Positions 31,458 through 40,654 of a stretch of 52,714 nucleotides of DNA are shown piece by piece. Numbering within the stretch: position 1 is the first letter of the stretch; each line of letters begins with the position of its first letter. The notes beneath the pieces are model-generated. The model was not told the origin of the DNA, did not search any database, and worked only from the letters and a program-made list of their open reading frames with translations. Position numbers and translations under genes: made by a program. This DNA comes from DASXYG01 sp036502625 (lineage in GTDB: Bacteria > Actinomycetota > Actinomycetes > Streptosporangiales > Streptosporangiaceae). The DNA is taken from NCBI GenBank assembly GCA_036502625.1, contig DASXYG010000009.1:1-52714 (forward strand). The letters run 5' to 3'.

Positions 31458-32303
31458 ATGAATCACGCGTCGGCGTTCGATTCGCCCAAGCCGTACGGAC
31501 CGCTCATCGAGACCCGGCTCCGGGTCGTCACGTGGAACGTGCAGGGGCAGGAAGGGGCGTGGCGCGCGCGGCAGCCGGTGATCGCAAACGCCTTGGCCGC
31601 CGAGGTTCCCGATCTCGTCGCGCTCCAGGAGTCGTGGGCGGACGCGTCCGGAACCCAGGCCGCCGAGCTCGCCGCGCACCTCGGGCTGCACCACGCGTCG
31701 TCCGCCGCCGACGGCGCCGCGGCGTCCGGCAACGCGGTGCTCTCCCGGTGGCCGATCGTGGCCACCCACCACCGGACGCTGTCCGCCCGCGCCTGGGGAT
31801 ACCCGCGCACGGCGGCGGCGGGGGAACCGGGCCTCGCCTTCGCGGCGGAGATCGACGGCCCGCGCGGCCCCATCGCCCTCGTCAGCGTCATCACCGGCCC
31901 CTTCCGGCCGGGCCAGAGCGCCGACCGCCAGGACCAGGTACGGGCGCTGGCCGAGTTCGTGGCCGGGCTCCCCCGCCGCGCGCTCAAGATCGTCTGCGGC
32001 GACTTCAACGCCCCGCCGGACAGCGACGAGATCCGCATGCTCACCGGCCGCGCCGCCGTCCCCGTCCCCGGCCAGGTCTTCTACGACGCCTGGGCGATAG
32101 CCGGCACCGGCCCCGGCCTCACCTGGACATCCGCCAACCCGGCAGCGTCCCCCGCCCTCCTGGAAGACCGCCGCATCGACTACGTCCTCACCCCCTGGCC
32201 CCGCCGCGGCGCCCAAGGCCACCCAGTAGCCACCGCCCTAGTAGGCACAAACCCCCCACCCCCCTCCGACCACTACGGCCTCCGCACCGACCTCCGCTAC
32301 TAA
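31458..32303 (+). CDS. endonuclease/exonuclease/phosphatase family protein
   Basis: This is a 281-aa metal-dependent phosphodiesterase-fold protein. The motifs appear in order: VVTWNVQGQ, LVALQES, GNAVLSRWPI, LKIVCGDFNAPPDSDEI, EDRRIDYVLTPW and PPSDHYGL. This is the complete Asn/Glu/Asp/Asn/Asp/His set of the DNase I/sphingomyelinase fold. No signal peptide is seen, so a cytoplasmic role is likely; the substrate (nucleic acid, phospholipid or phosphoinositide) is open. GAGG is 8 nt before the ATG. The last 60 codons use CCC/CCA Pro and TA-rich codons a little more than the neighbours. Confidence 0.82.
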   Translation: MNHASAFDSPKPYGPLIETRLRVVTWNVQGQEGAWRARQPVIANALAAEVPDLVALQESWADASGTQAAELAAHLGLHHASSAADGAAASGNAVLSRWPIVATHHRTLSARAWGYPRTAAAGEPGLAFAAEIDGPRGPIALVSVITGPFRPGQSADRQDQVRALAEFVAGLPRRALKIVCGDFNAPPDSDEIRMLTGRAAVPVPGQVFYDAWAIAGTGPGLTWTSANPAASPALLEDRRIDYVLTPWPRRGAQGHPVATALVGTNPPPPSDHYGLRTDLRY

Positions 32304-32367
32304 CGAACCCCAGCCCCACCCCGCACCACCGGCCCGCGCTCCCCTCCCCGGCGGGTCCCGGCCCCCT
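32304..32367. other. short C-rich intergenic spacer
   Basis: About 60 bp between the convergent phosphatase-family and TetR genes, strongly pyrimidine-rich on the plus strand. No clear hairpin terminator. Confidence 0.3.
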
Positions 32368-33000
32368 CTACAGGACTCCCCCGAGGCCGTCGGCGAGGAG
32401 GGCGAAGCCTTGCTTGGCGGACTTGGTGGCGGTCGGGTAGGCGGCGGATGCGGTTGTGCCGGCGGCGATCGCTACCTGGTTGTCGATGGCCAGGGTCCAC
32501 TGCACGGCGATGATCTGGGCCGCCGCGAGGCCCGCGGTGGGGTCGGTGACGCCGGCGGTGTCGCGCAGGGCGGCGGACAGGGCCTGTTCGCCGTTCTGCT
32601 TGAAGCGGAGCATCCGGGCCGCCAGGCCGCGGGTCGTCCGTACGAGGCGGAGCAGCGCGATGATCTCCGGGACGTCGTTGAGCCCGGTGATCGGGTCGCG
32701 GCGGCGCAGCCCGTCGAGGAAGTGCGCGCGCAGCGCGGCCAGCGGCGCCCGCCCCTCCGGCCGCCCGCGCACCACCCGCGCGCTCTCCGTCTCGTGGTCG
32801 GCGAACCTGTGCACGACCAGGTCCTCCTTGGTCGGGAAGTACGCGAACAGGGTGCGCCGCGACACCTCGGCGGCCTCGGCGACGCGCGTGATCGACACGT
32901 CGTCGAACCCCTCCTCCACGAACAGCGCGATCGCCGCGTCGGAGATCGCCGCGCGCGTCCGCTCCTTCTTCCGCTCCCGCAGCCCGCCCCGCTGATCCAT
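32368..33000 (-). CDS. TetR family transcriptional regulator
   Basis: This is a 210-aa protein with HTH RAAISDAAIALFVEEGFDDVSITRVAEAAEVSRRTLFAYFPTKEDLVV at about 16-63, the AcrR-like RTLFAYF recognition helix. The C-terminal region is Ala-rich and helical. It is divergent from the FAD monooxygenase gene with a 74-bp gap, so control of that gene is likely. TAGCCT lies 6 nt before the ATG (leaderless). Confidence 0.85.
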   Translation of the reverse strand: MDQRGGLRERKKERTRAAISDAAIALFVEEGFDDVSITRVAEAAEVSRRTLFAYFPTKEDLVVHRFADHETESARVVRGRPEGRAPLAALRAHFLDGLRRRDPITGLNDVPEIIALLRLVRTTRGLAARMLRFKQNGEQALSAALRDTAGVTDPTAGLAAAQIIAVQWTLAIDNQVAIAAGTTASAAYPTATKSAKQGFALLADGLGGVL

Positions 33001-33006
33001 GCCGCC

Positions 33007-33012
33007 AGGCTA
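33007..33012 (-). promoter_or_regulatory. -10 box of a leaderless tetR promoter
   Basis: TAGCCT on the minus strand, 6 nt from the ATG at 33000. Confidence 0.45.
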
Positions 33013-33021
33013 CCGCCCGCC

Positions 33022-33046
33022 GCACTTAGGCGTATATTGCACTCAG
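33022..33046 (+). promoter_or_regulatory. candidate promoter/operator of the monooxygenase gene
   Basis: GCACTYAG occurs at 33022-33029 and 33039-33046 (17-bp period), flanking TATATT (33033-33038), which could be the -10 box. The direct repeat may be the TetR site, but TetR sites are usually inverted repeats, so this is weak. Confidence 0.3.
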
Positions 33047-33074
33047 TCTACTTATGCACCCAGGAGGGAATCCG

Positions 33075-34481
33075 ATGGACGTGATCGTGATCGGCGCGGG
33101 CCCGACCGGCCTGATGCTGGCGTACGAGCTGGCCCTCGGCGGCGCGCGCACCGTGGTCGTCGAGGAGCTGGAGGAGCGCGTACGGCAGGTCAAGGGCGGC
33201 ACCGTGCAGCCGCGCACCGCCGAGCTGCTCGACGCGCGCGGCCTCCTCGACGCGGTGCGCGCGCACGCCCTGCCGCGCGCCGAGGTCGGCGGCCACTTCG
33301 GCGGGCTGCCGGTATCGCTGGACTGCGCGCCCTGGCACACCCGCACGCCGTACCCGATCTCCGTGCCGCAGTGGCGCATCGAGGAGGCACTGGAGGCGGC
33401 CGCGGTGGAACGCGGCGTGGAGGTGCTGCGCGGCCGTCCGGTCACCGCGGTCGCGGCGGACGGCGACGGGGTGACGGTCACCGCGGGCGGCACCGAGCTG
33501 CGCGCGGCGTACGCCGTGGCCTGCGACGGCGCGCACAGCACCGTGCGCGGCCTGCTCGGCGTGCCGTTCCCCGGGCGGCCCGGCACTGCCCGCGCGGCGC
33601 TCGCGGACATCCGGCTCTCCGCCGTCTCCGACCTGGTGCCCACCGAGCTGGGCCACTTCAGCGACCTGACGCGCGAGGCGAACGGCTACTGGGGCCTGCT
33701 CGTGCCGGTCGGCGACCTGGCGTACCGGTTCACGTTCGGCACCGCCGAGGGCGCCGCGGAGCCCACGGAGGAGGGCGTGCGCGCCGCGCTGACCGCGCTG
33801 TACGGCGACGGCACCCGGCTCGCGGAGATCCGCACCGCGTCGACGTTCTCCGACGCGGCGCGGCAGTTGGAGCGGTACCGCCACGGCCGGGTGCTGTTCG
33901 CCGGGGACGCCGCGCACATCCACCCGCCGTACGGGGGCCAGGGGCTGAACCTCGGCGTGCAGGACGCGGTGAACCTGGGCTGGAAGCTCGCCGCGACCGT
34001 CGCCGGGTGGGCGCCCGGCGGGCTGCTCGACACGTACGAGGCCGAGCGCCATCCGATGGCCGCGCGGGTGCTGCACCACACCGCGGCCCAGCGGGTGCTG
34101 GCGTTCCCGGATCCCGGGATGGACATGGTGGCGCTGCGGGAGATCGTCACCGACCTGCTGCGGCTGCCGGACGCGAACCGCTACATGGCGGGCATGATGT
34201 CCGGCCTGGACGCGGCGGGCCGGCTGCCGGACGCGGACTTGGTCACCGCGGCCGGGCCGACCCGCCCGGCGGAGCTGCTGCGTACCGGGCGCGGCCTGCT
34301 CATCGACGTCGGCGGCGGCACGGACCTGCCGCCGGGGTGGGCCGACCGGGTGGACGTGGCGCACGCGAAGGAGGGCGCCGACATGGGGACCGCGCTGGTC
34401 CGCCCGGACGCCACCGTGTGCTGGCCCGGCGCGGGCACCCTGGAGGACGCCCTCACCGCGACGTTCGGCCCGCCCGCCTGA
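33075..34481 (+). CDS. FAD-dependent aromatic monooxygenase (PHBH-like, group A)
   Basis: This is a 468-aa flavoprotein. VIVIGAGPTGLMLAYELA is the dinucleotide-binding motif, VACDGAHSTVRGLLG is the DG motif, and VLFAGDAAHIHPPYGGQGLNLGVQDAVNLGWKL is the GD motif contacting FAD ribityl. The thioredoxin-like C-terminal domain is present (LLRTGRGLLIDVGGG). It resembles polyketide hydroxylases and rifampicin monooxygenase-like enzymes, so antibiotic inactivation or aromatic catabolism are both possible. AGGAGGG is 6 nt before the ATG. It is likely controlled by the divergent TetR. Confidence 0.88.
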   Translation: MDVIVIGAGPTGLMLAYELALGGARTVVVEELEERVRQVKGGTVQPRTAELLDARGLLDAVRAHALPRAEVGGHFGGLPVSLDCAPWHTRTPYPISVPQWRIEEALEAAAVERGVEVLRGRPVTAVAADGDGVTVTAGGTELRAAYAVACDGAHSTVRGLLGVPFPGRPGTARAALADIRLSAVSDLVPTELGHFSDLTREANGYWGLLVPVGDLAYRFTFGTAEGAAEPTEEGVRAALTALYGDGTRLAEIRTASTFSDAARQLERYRHGRVLFAGDAAHIHPPYGGQGLNLGVQDAVNLGWKLAATVAGWAPGGLLDTYEAERHPMAARVLHHTAAQRVLAFPDPGMDMVALREIVTDLLRLPDANRYMAGMMSGLDAAGRLPDADLVTAAGPTRPAELLRTGRGLLIDVGGGTDLPPGWADRVDVAHAKEGADMGTALVRPDATVCWPGAGTLEDALTATFGPPA

Positions 34482-34526
34482 CGGCGAGCGGGCCGGGCAC
34501 GACGGGCCGGGGGCGGACGGACCGGG

Positions 34527-36440
34527 TCACCCCGCGGCGGCCGCCTCCGGAGCCGGGCTGTCCTGGCGGGCGAACTGGGTGTCGTACAGCTCGGCGTAGA
34601 GGCCGCCGCGGGCGAGCAGCTCCTCGTGGGTGCCGCGTTCGGCGATGCGGCCGGCGTCGACCACGAGGATCTGGTCGGCCTCGCGGATCGTGGACAGCCG
34701 GTGGGCGATGACCAGGGACGTACGCCCGGCGAGCGCGGTCTTCAGCGCGCGCTGCACCGCGACCTCGGACTCGGAGTCGAGGTGGGCGGTCGCCTCGTCG
34801 AGCACCACCACCGCCGGGGCCTTCAGCAGCAGCCGGGCGATGGCCAGCCGCTGCTTCTCGCCGCCGGACATCCGGTAGCCGCGGTCGCCGACCACGGTGT
34901 CGAGCCCGTCGGGCAGCGCGGCGATGAGGTCGCCGATGTGCGCGGACCGCAGCGCGGCCCACAGGTCGTCGTCGGTGGCGTTCGGACGGGCGAACAGGAG
35001 GTTCGCGCGGATGGAGTCGTGGTAGAGGTGGGCGTCCTGCGTGACGACGCCGACCGTGTCGCGCAGCGAGGCCAGCGTGAGGTCGCGGACGTCCTGCCCG
35101 TCGAGCCGTACGGCGCCGTCGTCGGGGTCGTACAGCCGGGACGCCAGGTGGGTGATCGTCGTCTTGCCCGCGCCCGACGGGCCGACGAGCGCCACCATCT
35201 CACCGGGCGCGGCGGTGAACGTCACGTCGTGCAGCACGGAGGTGGCGCCGCCGTGCTCCGGCCGCGCGATGGACTCCAGCGACGCCAGCGAGACGTCCTC
35301 GGGCGCCGGGTAGGAGAACGACACGTGGTCGAACTCGACGCCCACCGGCGCGGTGCCCGAGCCGCGGGGCGTGCGCGGGAGGTCGACGGCGTCGGGCTTC
35401 TCGTCGATCATCGGCTTGAGGTCGAGGATCTCGAAGACGCGGTCGAAGCTGACCAGCGCCGTCATGACGTCGACGTGCACGTTGGAGAGCTGGGTCAGCG
35501 GCCCGTAGAGCCGGGTCAGCAGCGTGGCCAGCGCCACCAGCGTGCCGAGCTGGAACGCGTCGCCGATCACCAGCGCGCCGCCCAGGCCGTAGACCAGCGC
35601 GGTGGCCAGCGCCGCCACCAGGGTCAGCGAGGTGAAGAAGATCCCGCCGTACGCCGACTGGGTGACGCCGATGTCGCGCACGCGGGCGGCGCGGCGGGAG
35701 AACGTCTCCGACTCCTCCGCCGGACGGCCGTACAGCTTGGCCAGCATGGCGCCCGCGACGTTGAACCGCTCGGTCATCAGCGAGCTCATCTCCGCGTCGA
35801 GCTGCATCTGCTCGCGGGTGATGCGCTGGAGGCGGCGCCCGATGTACTTCGCGGGGACGACGAACACCGGCAGCAGCGCCATCGCGATCAACGTGATCTG
35901 CCACGACAGCACCAGCATCGTGCCCAGCACGAGGATCAGGCTCAGGACGTTCGCCACGACCGCCGACAGCGTGGAGGTGATCGCCCGCTGCGCGCCGATG
36001 ACGTCGCTGTTGAGCCGGCTGATCAGCGAGCCGGTCTGGGTGCGGGTGAAGAACGCGACGGGCATCCGCTGCACGTGGTCGAACACCTGGGACCGCAGGT
36101 CGTAGATCAGCCCCTCGCCGATGCGCGCGGACATCCACCGCTCGACCAGGCCCTGCCCCGCGTCGAGCAGCGCGACGCCCGCGACGACCAGCGCCAGCCC
36201 GACCACCACGCCCATGCGGTGCGGCACGATGCCGTGGTCGATGATCGCCCGCAGCAGCAGCGGGTTGACCACGGTCAGCACCGCGCCCACGGACACCAGG
36301 CCGATGAAGATCGAGAGCTGCCGGACGTACGGACGCGCGTAGCCGGCGATGCGCCGGACCGTGCCCGGCGGCAGTTTCTGCCGGACCACCGAATCGTTCT
36401 GCGAGAACGACCGCATGGCCATCCAGCCATTCATCGCCAT
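34527..36440 (-). CDS. ABC exporter half-transporter (permease + ATPase)
   Basis: This is a 637-aa protein. Six membrane helices at about 40-315 (type IV exporter fold; first helix LSIFIGLVSVGAVLTVVNPLLLRAIID) precede the nucleotide-binding domain. Walker A is LVGPSGAGKTT, the Q-loop VTQDAHLYHDSI, the signature YRMSGGEKQRLAIARLL, Walker B VVVLDEATAHLDSE and the H-loop VIAHRLS. It probably works as a homodimer exporting a hydrophobic compound or lipid. AGGAG is 7 nt before the ATG. The upstream gap holds a hairpin and two copies of a CTAGGACTC repeat. Confidence 0.9.
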   Translation of the reverse strand: MAMNGWMAMRSFSQNDSVVRQKLPPGTVRRIAGYARPYVRQLSIFIGLVSVGAVLTVVNPLLLRAIIDHGIVPHRMGVVVGLALVVAGVALLDAGQGLVERWMSARIGEGLIYDLRSQVFDHVQRMPVAFFTRTQTGSLISRLNSDVIGAQRAITSTLSAVVANVLSLILVLGTMLVLSWQITLIAMALLPVFVVPAKYIGRRLQRITREQMQLDAEMSSLMTERFNVAGAMLAKLYGRPAEESETFSRRAARVRDIGVTQSAYGGIFFTSLTLVAALATALVYGLGGALVIGDAFQLGTLVALATLLTRLYGPLTQLSNVHVDVMTALVSFDRVFEILDLKPMIDEKPDAVDLPRTPRGSGTAPVGVEFDHVSFSYPAPEDVSLASLESIARPEHGGATSVLHDVTFTAAPGEMVALVGPSGAGKTTITHLASRLYDPDDGAVRLDGQDVRDLTLASLRDTVGVVTQDAHLYHDSIRANLLFARPNATDDDLWAALRSAHIGDLIAALPDGLDTVVGDRGYRMSGGEKQRLAIARLLLKAPAVVVLDEATAHLDSESEVAVQRALKTALAGRTSLVIAHRLSTIREADQILVVDAGRIAERGTHEELLARGGLYAELYDTQFARQDSPAPEAAAAG

Positions 36441-36449
36441 TGCGCGCTC

Positions 36450-36466
36450 CTAGGACTCGAACCCCG
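36450..36466. repeat. direct repeat copy 1 before the ABC exporter
   Basis: CTAGGACTCGAACCCCG, two mismatches from the copy at 36583-36599. It sits in the leader next to the exporter Shine-Dalgarno. Confidence 0.45.
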
Positions 36467-36498
36467 TTACATGATTACACCGCCCGTTGAACACGCGG

Positions 36499-36535
36499 GC
36501 CGGGCCGCTTGTTCCACCCCTGCGAGCGGCCCGGC
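36499..36535 (-). terminator. hairpin between asparagine synthase and ABC exporter genes
   Basis: An 11-bp perfect stem (36499-36509 with 36525-36535) with a 15-nt loop, about 66 bp after the asparagine synthase stop on the same strand. It may be a terminator or a leader structure for the exporter. Confidence 0.5.
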
Positions 36536-36582
36536 TGTCACCGTACGTCGCGCCACCGACATTCCGGCATCGGCTCTTGGTA

Positions 36583-36599
36583 CTAGGACTCAAGCCCCG
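36583..36599. repeat. direct repeat copy 2 after the asparagine synthase gene
   Basis: CTAGGACTCAAGCCCCG, 133 bp from copy 1. It ends next to the asparagine synthase stop codon. Confidence 0.45.
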
Positions 36600-36601
36600 G
36601 G

Positions 36602-38164
36602 TCAGGCCGTGGAGAAGCGGGTGAGCACCGCCTCGGGACGCACCGACGGCAGCGCCGTGCGGAACACCCGGTAGTACGCGAGCTCCTCCTTGGTGCGCAG
36701 CTCGGTGCGCACGCCGGCGCGCTCCCTGGCGAACTCGGCGTCGCCGATCAGCCCGTCCCAGTGCGGCGTGAGCACGTCGCGCGCGCCGCTTCCGGTGCCG
36801 AACTGCACCTTCCGCCGCCACAGCAGGTGGTCGGGCAGCCAGCCGTCGAACGCGCGCCGCAGGTGCGCCTTCTCGACGCCGCCGGCGTCCAGCGCCTTCA
36901 GCTCCGGCGGCAGCGACATCGCGTGCGCGATGACCTCGGCGTCGAGGAACGGCACGCGCGCCTCCAGCCCGTGCGCCATCGTGACGCGGTCGCAGCGCTG
37001 CAGGTTGAGGCCGTGCAGCGCGCCGATCGACCGGGCCAGCTCGCGGTCCAGCTCGGCGGGCGCGCCGTGCGCGGCGTGGTAGTAGCCGTAGCCGGCGAAC
37101 AGCTCGTCCGCGCCCTCGCCGGTCAGCACGGTCTTGACGTGCCGCGCGGCCAGCTCGGACAGGAACCAGTTGGGCACCGCGCTGCGGATCAGGCTGGCGT
37201 CGAACGACTCGACCGCGGCGACCACCTCGTCGAGCGCCGCCGTGGCCTGGCCGCCGTCGAAGACCGCCTCGTGGTGGTCGGTGCCGAGGTACGCGGCGAC
37301 CTCGCGGGCGGCCAGCAGGTCCGGCGAGCCGGCCGTGCCCACGGCGAACGTCAGCAGCCGCGGGGCGCCCGGCGTACGGGCCAGGTGCGCGGACGCGATG
37401 GCCGCGACGAGGCTGGAGTCGAGCCCGCCGGACAGGAACACGCCGACGGGGACGTCGGCCATCATGTGGCGGTGCACGGACGCGATCACCACCTCGCGCG
37501 TCGCCTTCTCCGCGACCCGCGCCGGCGTGCCGCTCCAGTCGGCGGCGGCGTCCGGCTCGGGCACGGCCGCGGCGAACCGCACCACGCCGTCCTCCGGCGT
37601 CCAGTAGCAGCCCGGCGGGAAGATCTCGACGAGCGGCTGCACGGCCTCGTCGAAGGCGCGCAGCTCGGAGGCGAAGTACGCGGCGCCGCCGTCGCGCGCC
37701 CAGTACAGCGGCTTGATGCCGAGGCGGTCGCGCGCCGCGACGAACCCGCCATCGGCGTGCGCGGCGCACAGCGCCCACATGCCGGTCAGCCGTTCGAGCC
37801 CGGCGGGGCCGTGGCGGCGCAGCAGCGCGAGCGCGGCCTCGTTGTCCGACGCGGTCGTGAACGCCGCCGGGCCGAGGTCGGCGCGGAGGTCGGCGTGGTT
37901 GTAGATCTCGCCGTTGCAGACCAGCGCCCAGCCGTCGTGCGCGGGTCCGCCGGGGACGCCGGTGTCGCCGAGGGGCTGGTGCCCGCCGCCGACGTCGACG
38001 ATGGACAGGCGTACGTGGCCGAGCCAGGCGCGGTCGCCCGCCGTGCAGTGGCCACTGTCGTCCGGGCCGCGGTGCGCGATGCGGTCGAGCATGCGCAAGC
38101 CCTGTTCAGAAGCGTGATGGGGGTCGGTTTCCGTGGAACGCCTGATAGCCACTATGCCGCACAT
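36602..38164 (-). CDS. asnB: asparagine synthase (glutamine-hydrolysing)
   Basis: This is a 520-aa class-II glutamine amidotransferase. The start at 38164 places the nucleophile as Cys2 (MCGIVAI); an upstream ATG would bury it. The glutaminase domain has RIAHRGPDDSG, GHVRLSIVD, NGEIYN and GMWALCAA. The synthetase domain has the PPi loop VFLSGGLDSSLVAA and TGEGADELFAGYGYY, as in AsnB. It makes asparagine from aspartate with ATP; paralogues in natural-product clusters amidate other acids, and with no biosynthetic neighbours here the housekeeping role is preferred. An A/T-rich TAAAAT box is 8 nt upstream. Confidence 0.85.
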   Translation of the reverse strand: MCGIVAIRRSTETDPHHASEQGLRMLDRIAHRGPDDSGHCTAGDRAWLGHVRLSIVDVGGGHQPLGDTGVPGGPAHDGWALVCNGEIYNHADLRADLGPAAFTTASDNEAALALLRRHGPAGLERLTGMWALCAAHADGGFVAARDRLGIKPLYWARDGGAAYFASELRAFDEAVQPLVEIFPPGCYWTPEDGVVRFAAAVPEPDAAADWSGTPARVAEKATREVVIASVHRHMMADVPVGVFLSGGLDSSLVAAIASAHLARTPGAPRLLTFAVGTAGSPDLLAAREVAAYLGTDHHEAVFDGGQATAALDEVVAAVESFDASLIRSAVPNWFLSELAARHVKTVLTGEGADELFAGYGYYHAAHGAPAELDRELARSIGALHGLNLQRCDRVTMAHGLEARVPFLDAEVIAHAMSLPPELKALDAGGVEKAHLRRAFDGWLPDHLLWRRKVQFGTGSGARDVLTPHWDGLIGDAEFARERAGVRTELRTKEELAYYRVFRTALPSVRPEAVLTRFSTA

Positions 38165-38172
38165 GTCCAACC

Positions 38173-38178
38173 ATTTTA
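38173..38178 (-). promoter_or_regulatory. -10 box of the asparagine synthase gene
   Basis: TAAAAT on the minus strand, 8 nt before the ATG. An A/T-rich block in otherwise GC-rich DNA. Confidence 0.45.
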
Positions 38179-38246
38179 TTGGAACGGCATTCGGCATGCG
38201 GGGCCGCCCCGGTCCTAGGACCTCAGATCGTGGCTGGACATGGCGT

Positions 38247-38283
38247 TGGGACGCCGCCGGGCGATGTGCCCGGCGGCGTCCCA
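38247..38283. terminator. strong hairpin terminator
   Basis: A perfect 16-bp stem (38247-38262 with 38268-38283) closes a GATGT loop. It separates the small HTH gene from the asparagine synthase gene on the same strand. Confidence 0.75.
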
Positions 38284-38406
38284 GCTTCCTCAGTCACCGG
38301 TGTCGCATCCGTACGGCCGGTGTCCCCGCGTGCCGCGATCGACAGCCGATCGCCGAGAATTACGTGCCGTACGGCGCGAACGCCTAATCGGGGGTTTTTC
38401 TTGCGG

Positions 38407-38622
38407 TCAGCGCTTCGCCTTTCCGCGCGTGGCGCCGCCCCTGCCGCGCAGGGACACCCCCGACTCCGTAAGGATGCGGTGAATGAAGCCGTAGGAGCGC
38501 CCGGTCGCCGCAGCCAGCGATCGGATGCTCTCCCCCGCGTCGTAGCGCTTCTTCAGCTCGGCCGCGAGCTTGCTGCGCTCAGACCCGGTCACACGGGTCC
38601 CCTTTTTCAGGGTCTCGGCCAC
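38407..38622 (-). CDS. small helix-turn-helix protein
   Basis: This is a 71-aa basic protein. RSKLAAELKKRYDAGESIRSLAAATGRSYGFIHRILTESGVSLRGRGG is a single HTH (homeodomain-like resolvase/HTH_29 type) with a Lys/Arg tail. Close relatives are found as stand-alone small proteins across actinomycetes; their role is not established to my knowledge. The GTG start has AGGAGG at 6 nt. The length and composition suggest a nucleoid-associated or pleiotropic regulator. Confidence 0.8.
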   Translation of the reverse strand: MAETLKKGTRVTGSERSKLAAELKKRYDAGESIRSLAAATGRSYGFIHRILTESGVSLRGRGGATRGKAKR

Positions 38623-38837
38623 GAGTACCTCCTGTGATTTCAGGTGTCCGCAGCGTTATCCCCCATCATGATCAGCCATGAACATCACATTCGGCTAGCG
38701 GGATCGGGCAAAAGATCGCGATTCGCGTGGCCGGATCGTGCCGCCGCGCGAGGTGGTCCGTACCGAAATCCGGAGAGGTCCTGACCGGATCTCGCGACGC
38801 GGTGTTCTCCCGCATATCGACGGGGCCGAAATAGGTG

Positions 38838-40436
<1,599 letters not shown>

Positions 40437-40482
40437 GACGGTGGTGCTCCTGGTTGACGGCGTGGCGGACGCTGGACACACG

Positions 40483-40526
40483 AAACCGGCCGAAACGGTT
40501 TGATAACGGGCGAAACCGCAGGCCGG
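40483..40526 (-). promoter_or_regulatory. attenuator with two mutually exclusive hairpins before the ABC-F gene
   Basis: In the mRNA, segment AAACCG (plus 40496-40501) can pair with the CGGTTT before it (40513-40518), extended by CCGGCC/GGCCGG (40521-40526 with 40486-40491), or with the CGGTTT after it (40483-40488; 7-nt loop). The first structure would be formed when the ribosome leaves the short leader ORF; stalling there would favour the other. Confidence 0.55.
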
Positions 40527-40535
40527 TGGCGGACG

Positions 40536-40559
40536 TCAATCCTGGAGCAAGATAAGCAT
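40536..40559 (-). CDS. leader peptide MLILLQD upstream of the ABC-F gene
   Basis: An eight-codon reading frame (ATG, six sense codons, TGA) encodes a hydrophobic heptapeptide. A TACACT -10 box lies 6 nt before its ATG, so the ATG would be at the 5' end of the message. Its stop is 10 nt before the first arm of the alternative hairpins. Position, size and the ABC-F target all fit a ribosome-stalling attenuation leader. Confidence 0.55.
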   Translation of the reverse strand: MLILLQD

Positions 40560-40565
40560 GATCTC

Positions 40566-40571
40566 AGTGTA
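40566..40571 (-). promoter_or_regulatory. -10 box for the ABC-F leader transcript
   Basis: TACACT on the minus strand, 6 nt from the leader-peptide ATG at 40559. Confidence 0.45.
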
Positions 40572-40654
40572 CGTGCGCGTGACCCCGACCGCTAACGAAT
40601 AACTCCACCGCGGCGGCCGTTGTTCCGCGGTCCTGCCGTCCTTTCGGAGGTTCG

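Noticed and set aside
36440..36520. A tRNA on the minus strand, because GGTTCGAGTCC resembles a T-loop
   Set aside because: The T-stem does not pair, and there is no D-arm, anticodon arm or acceptor stem at the right distances.
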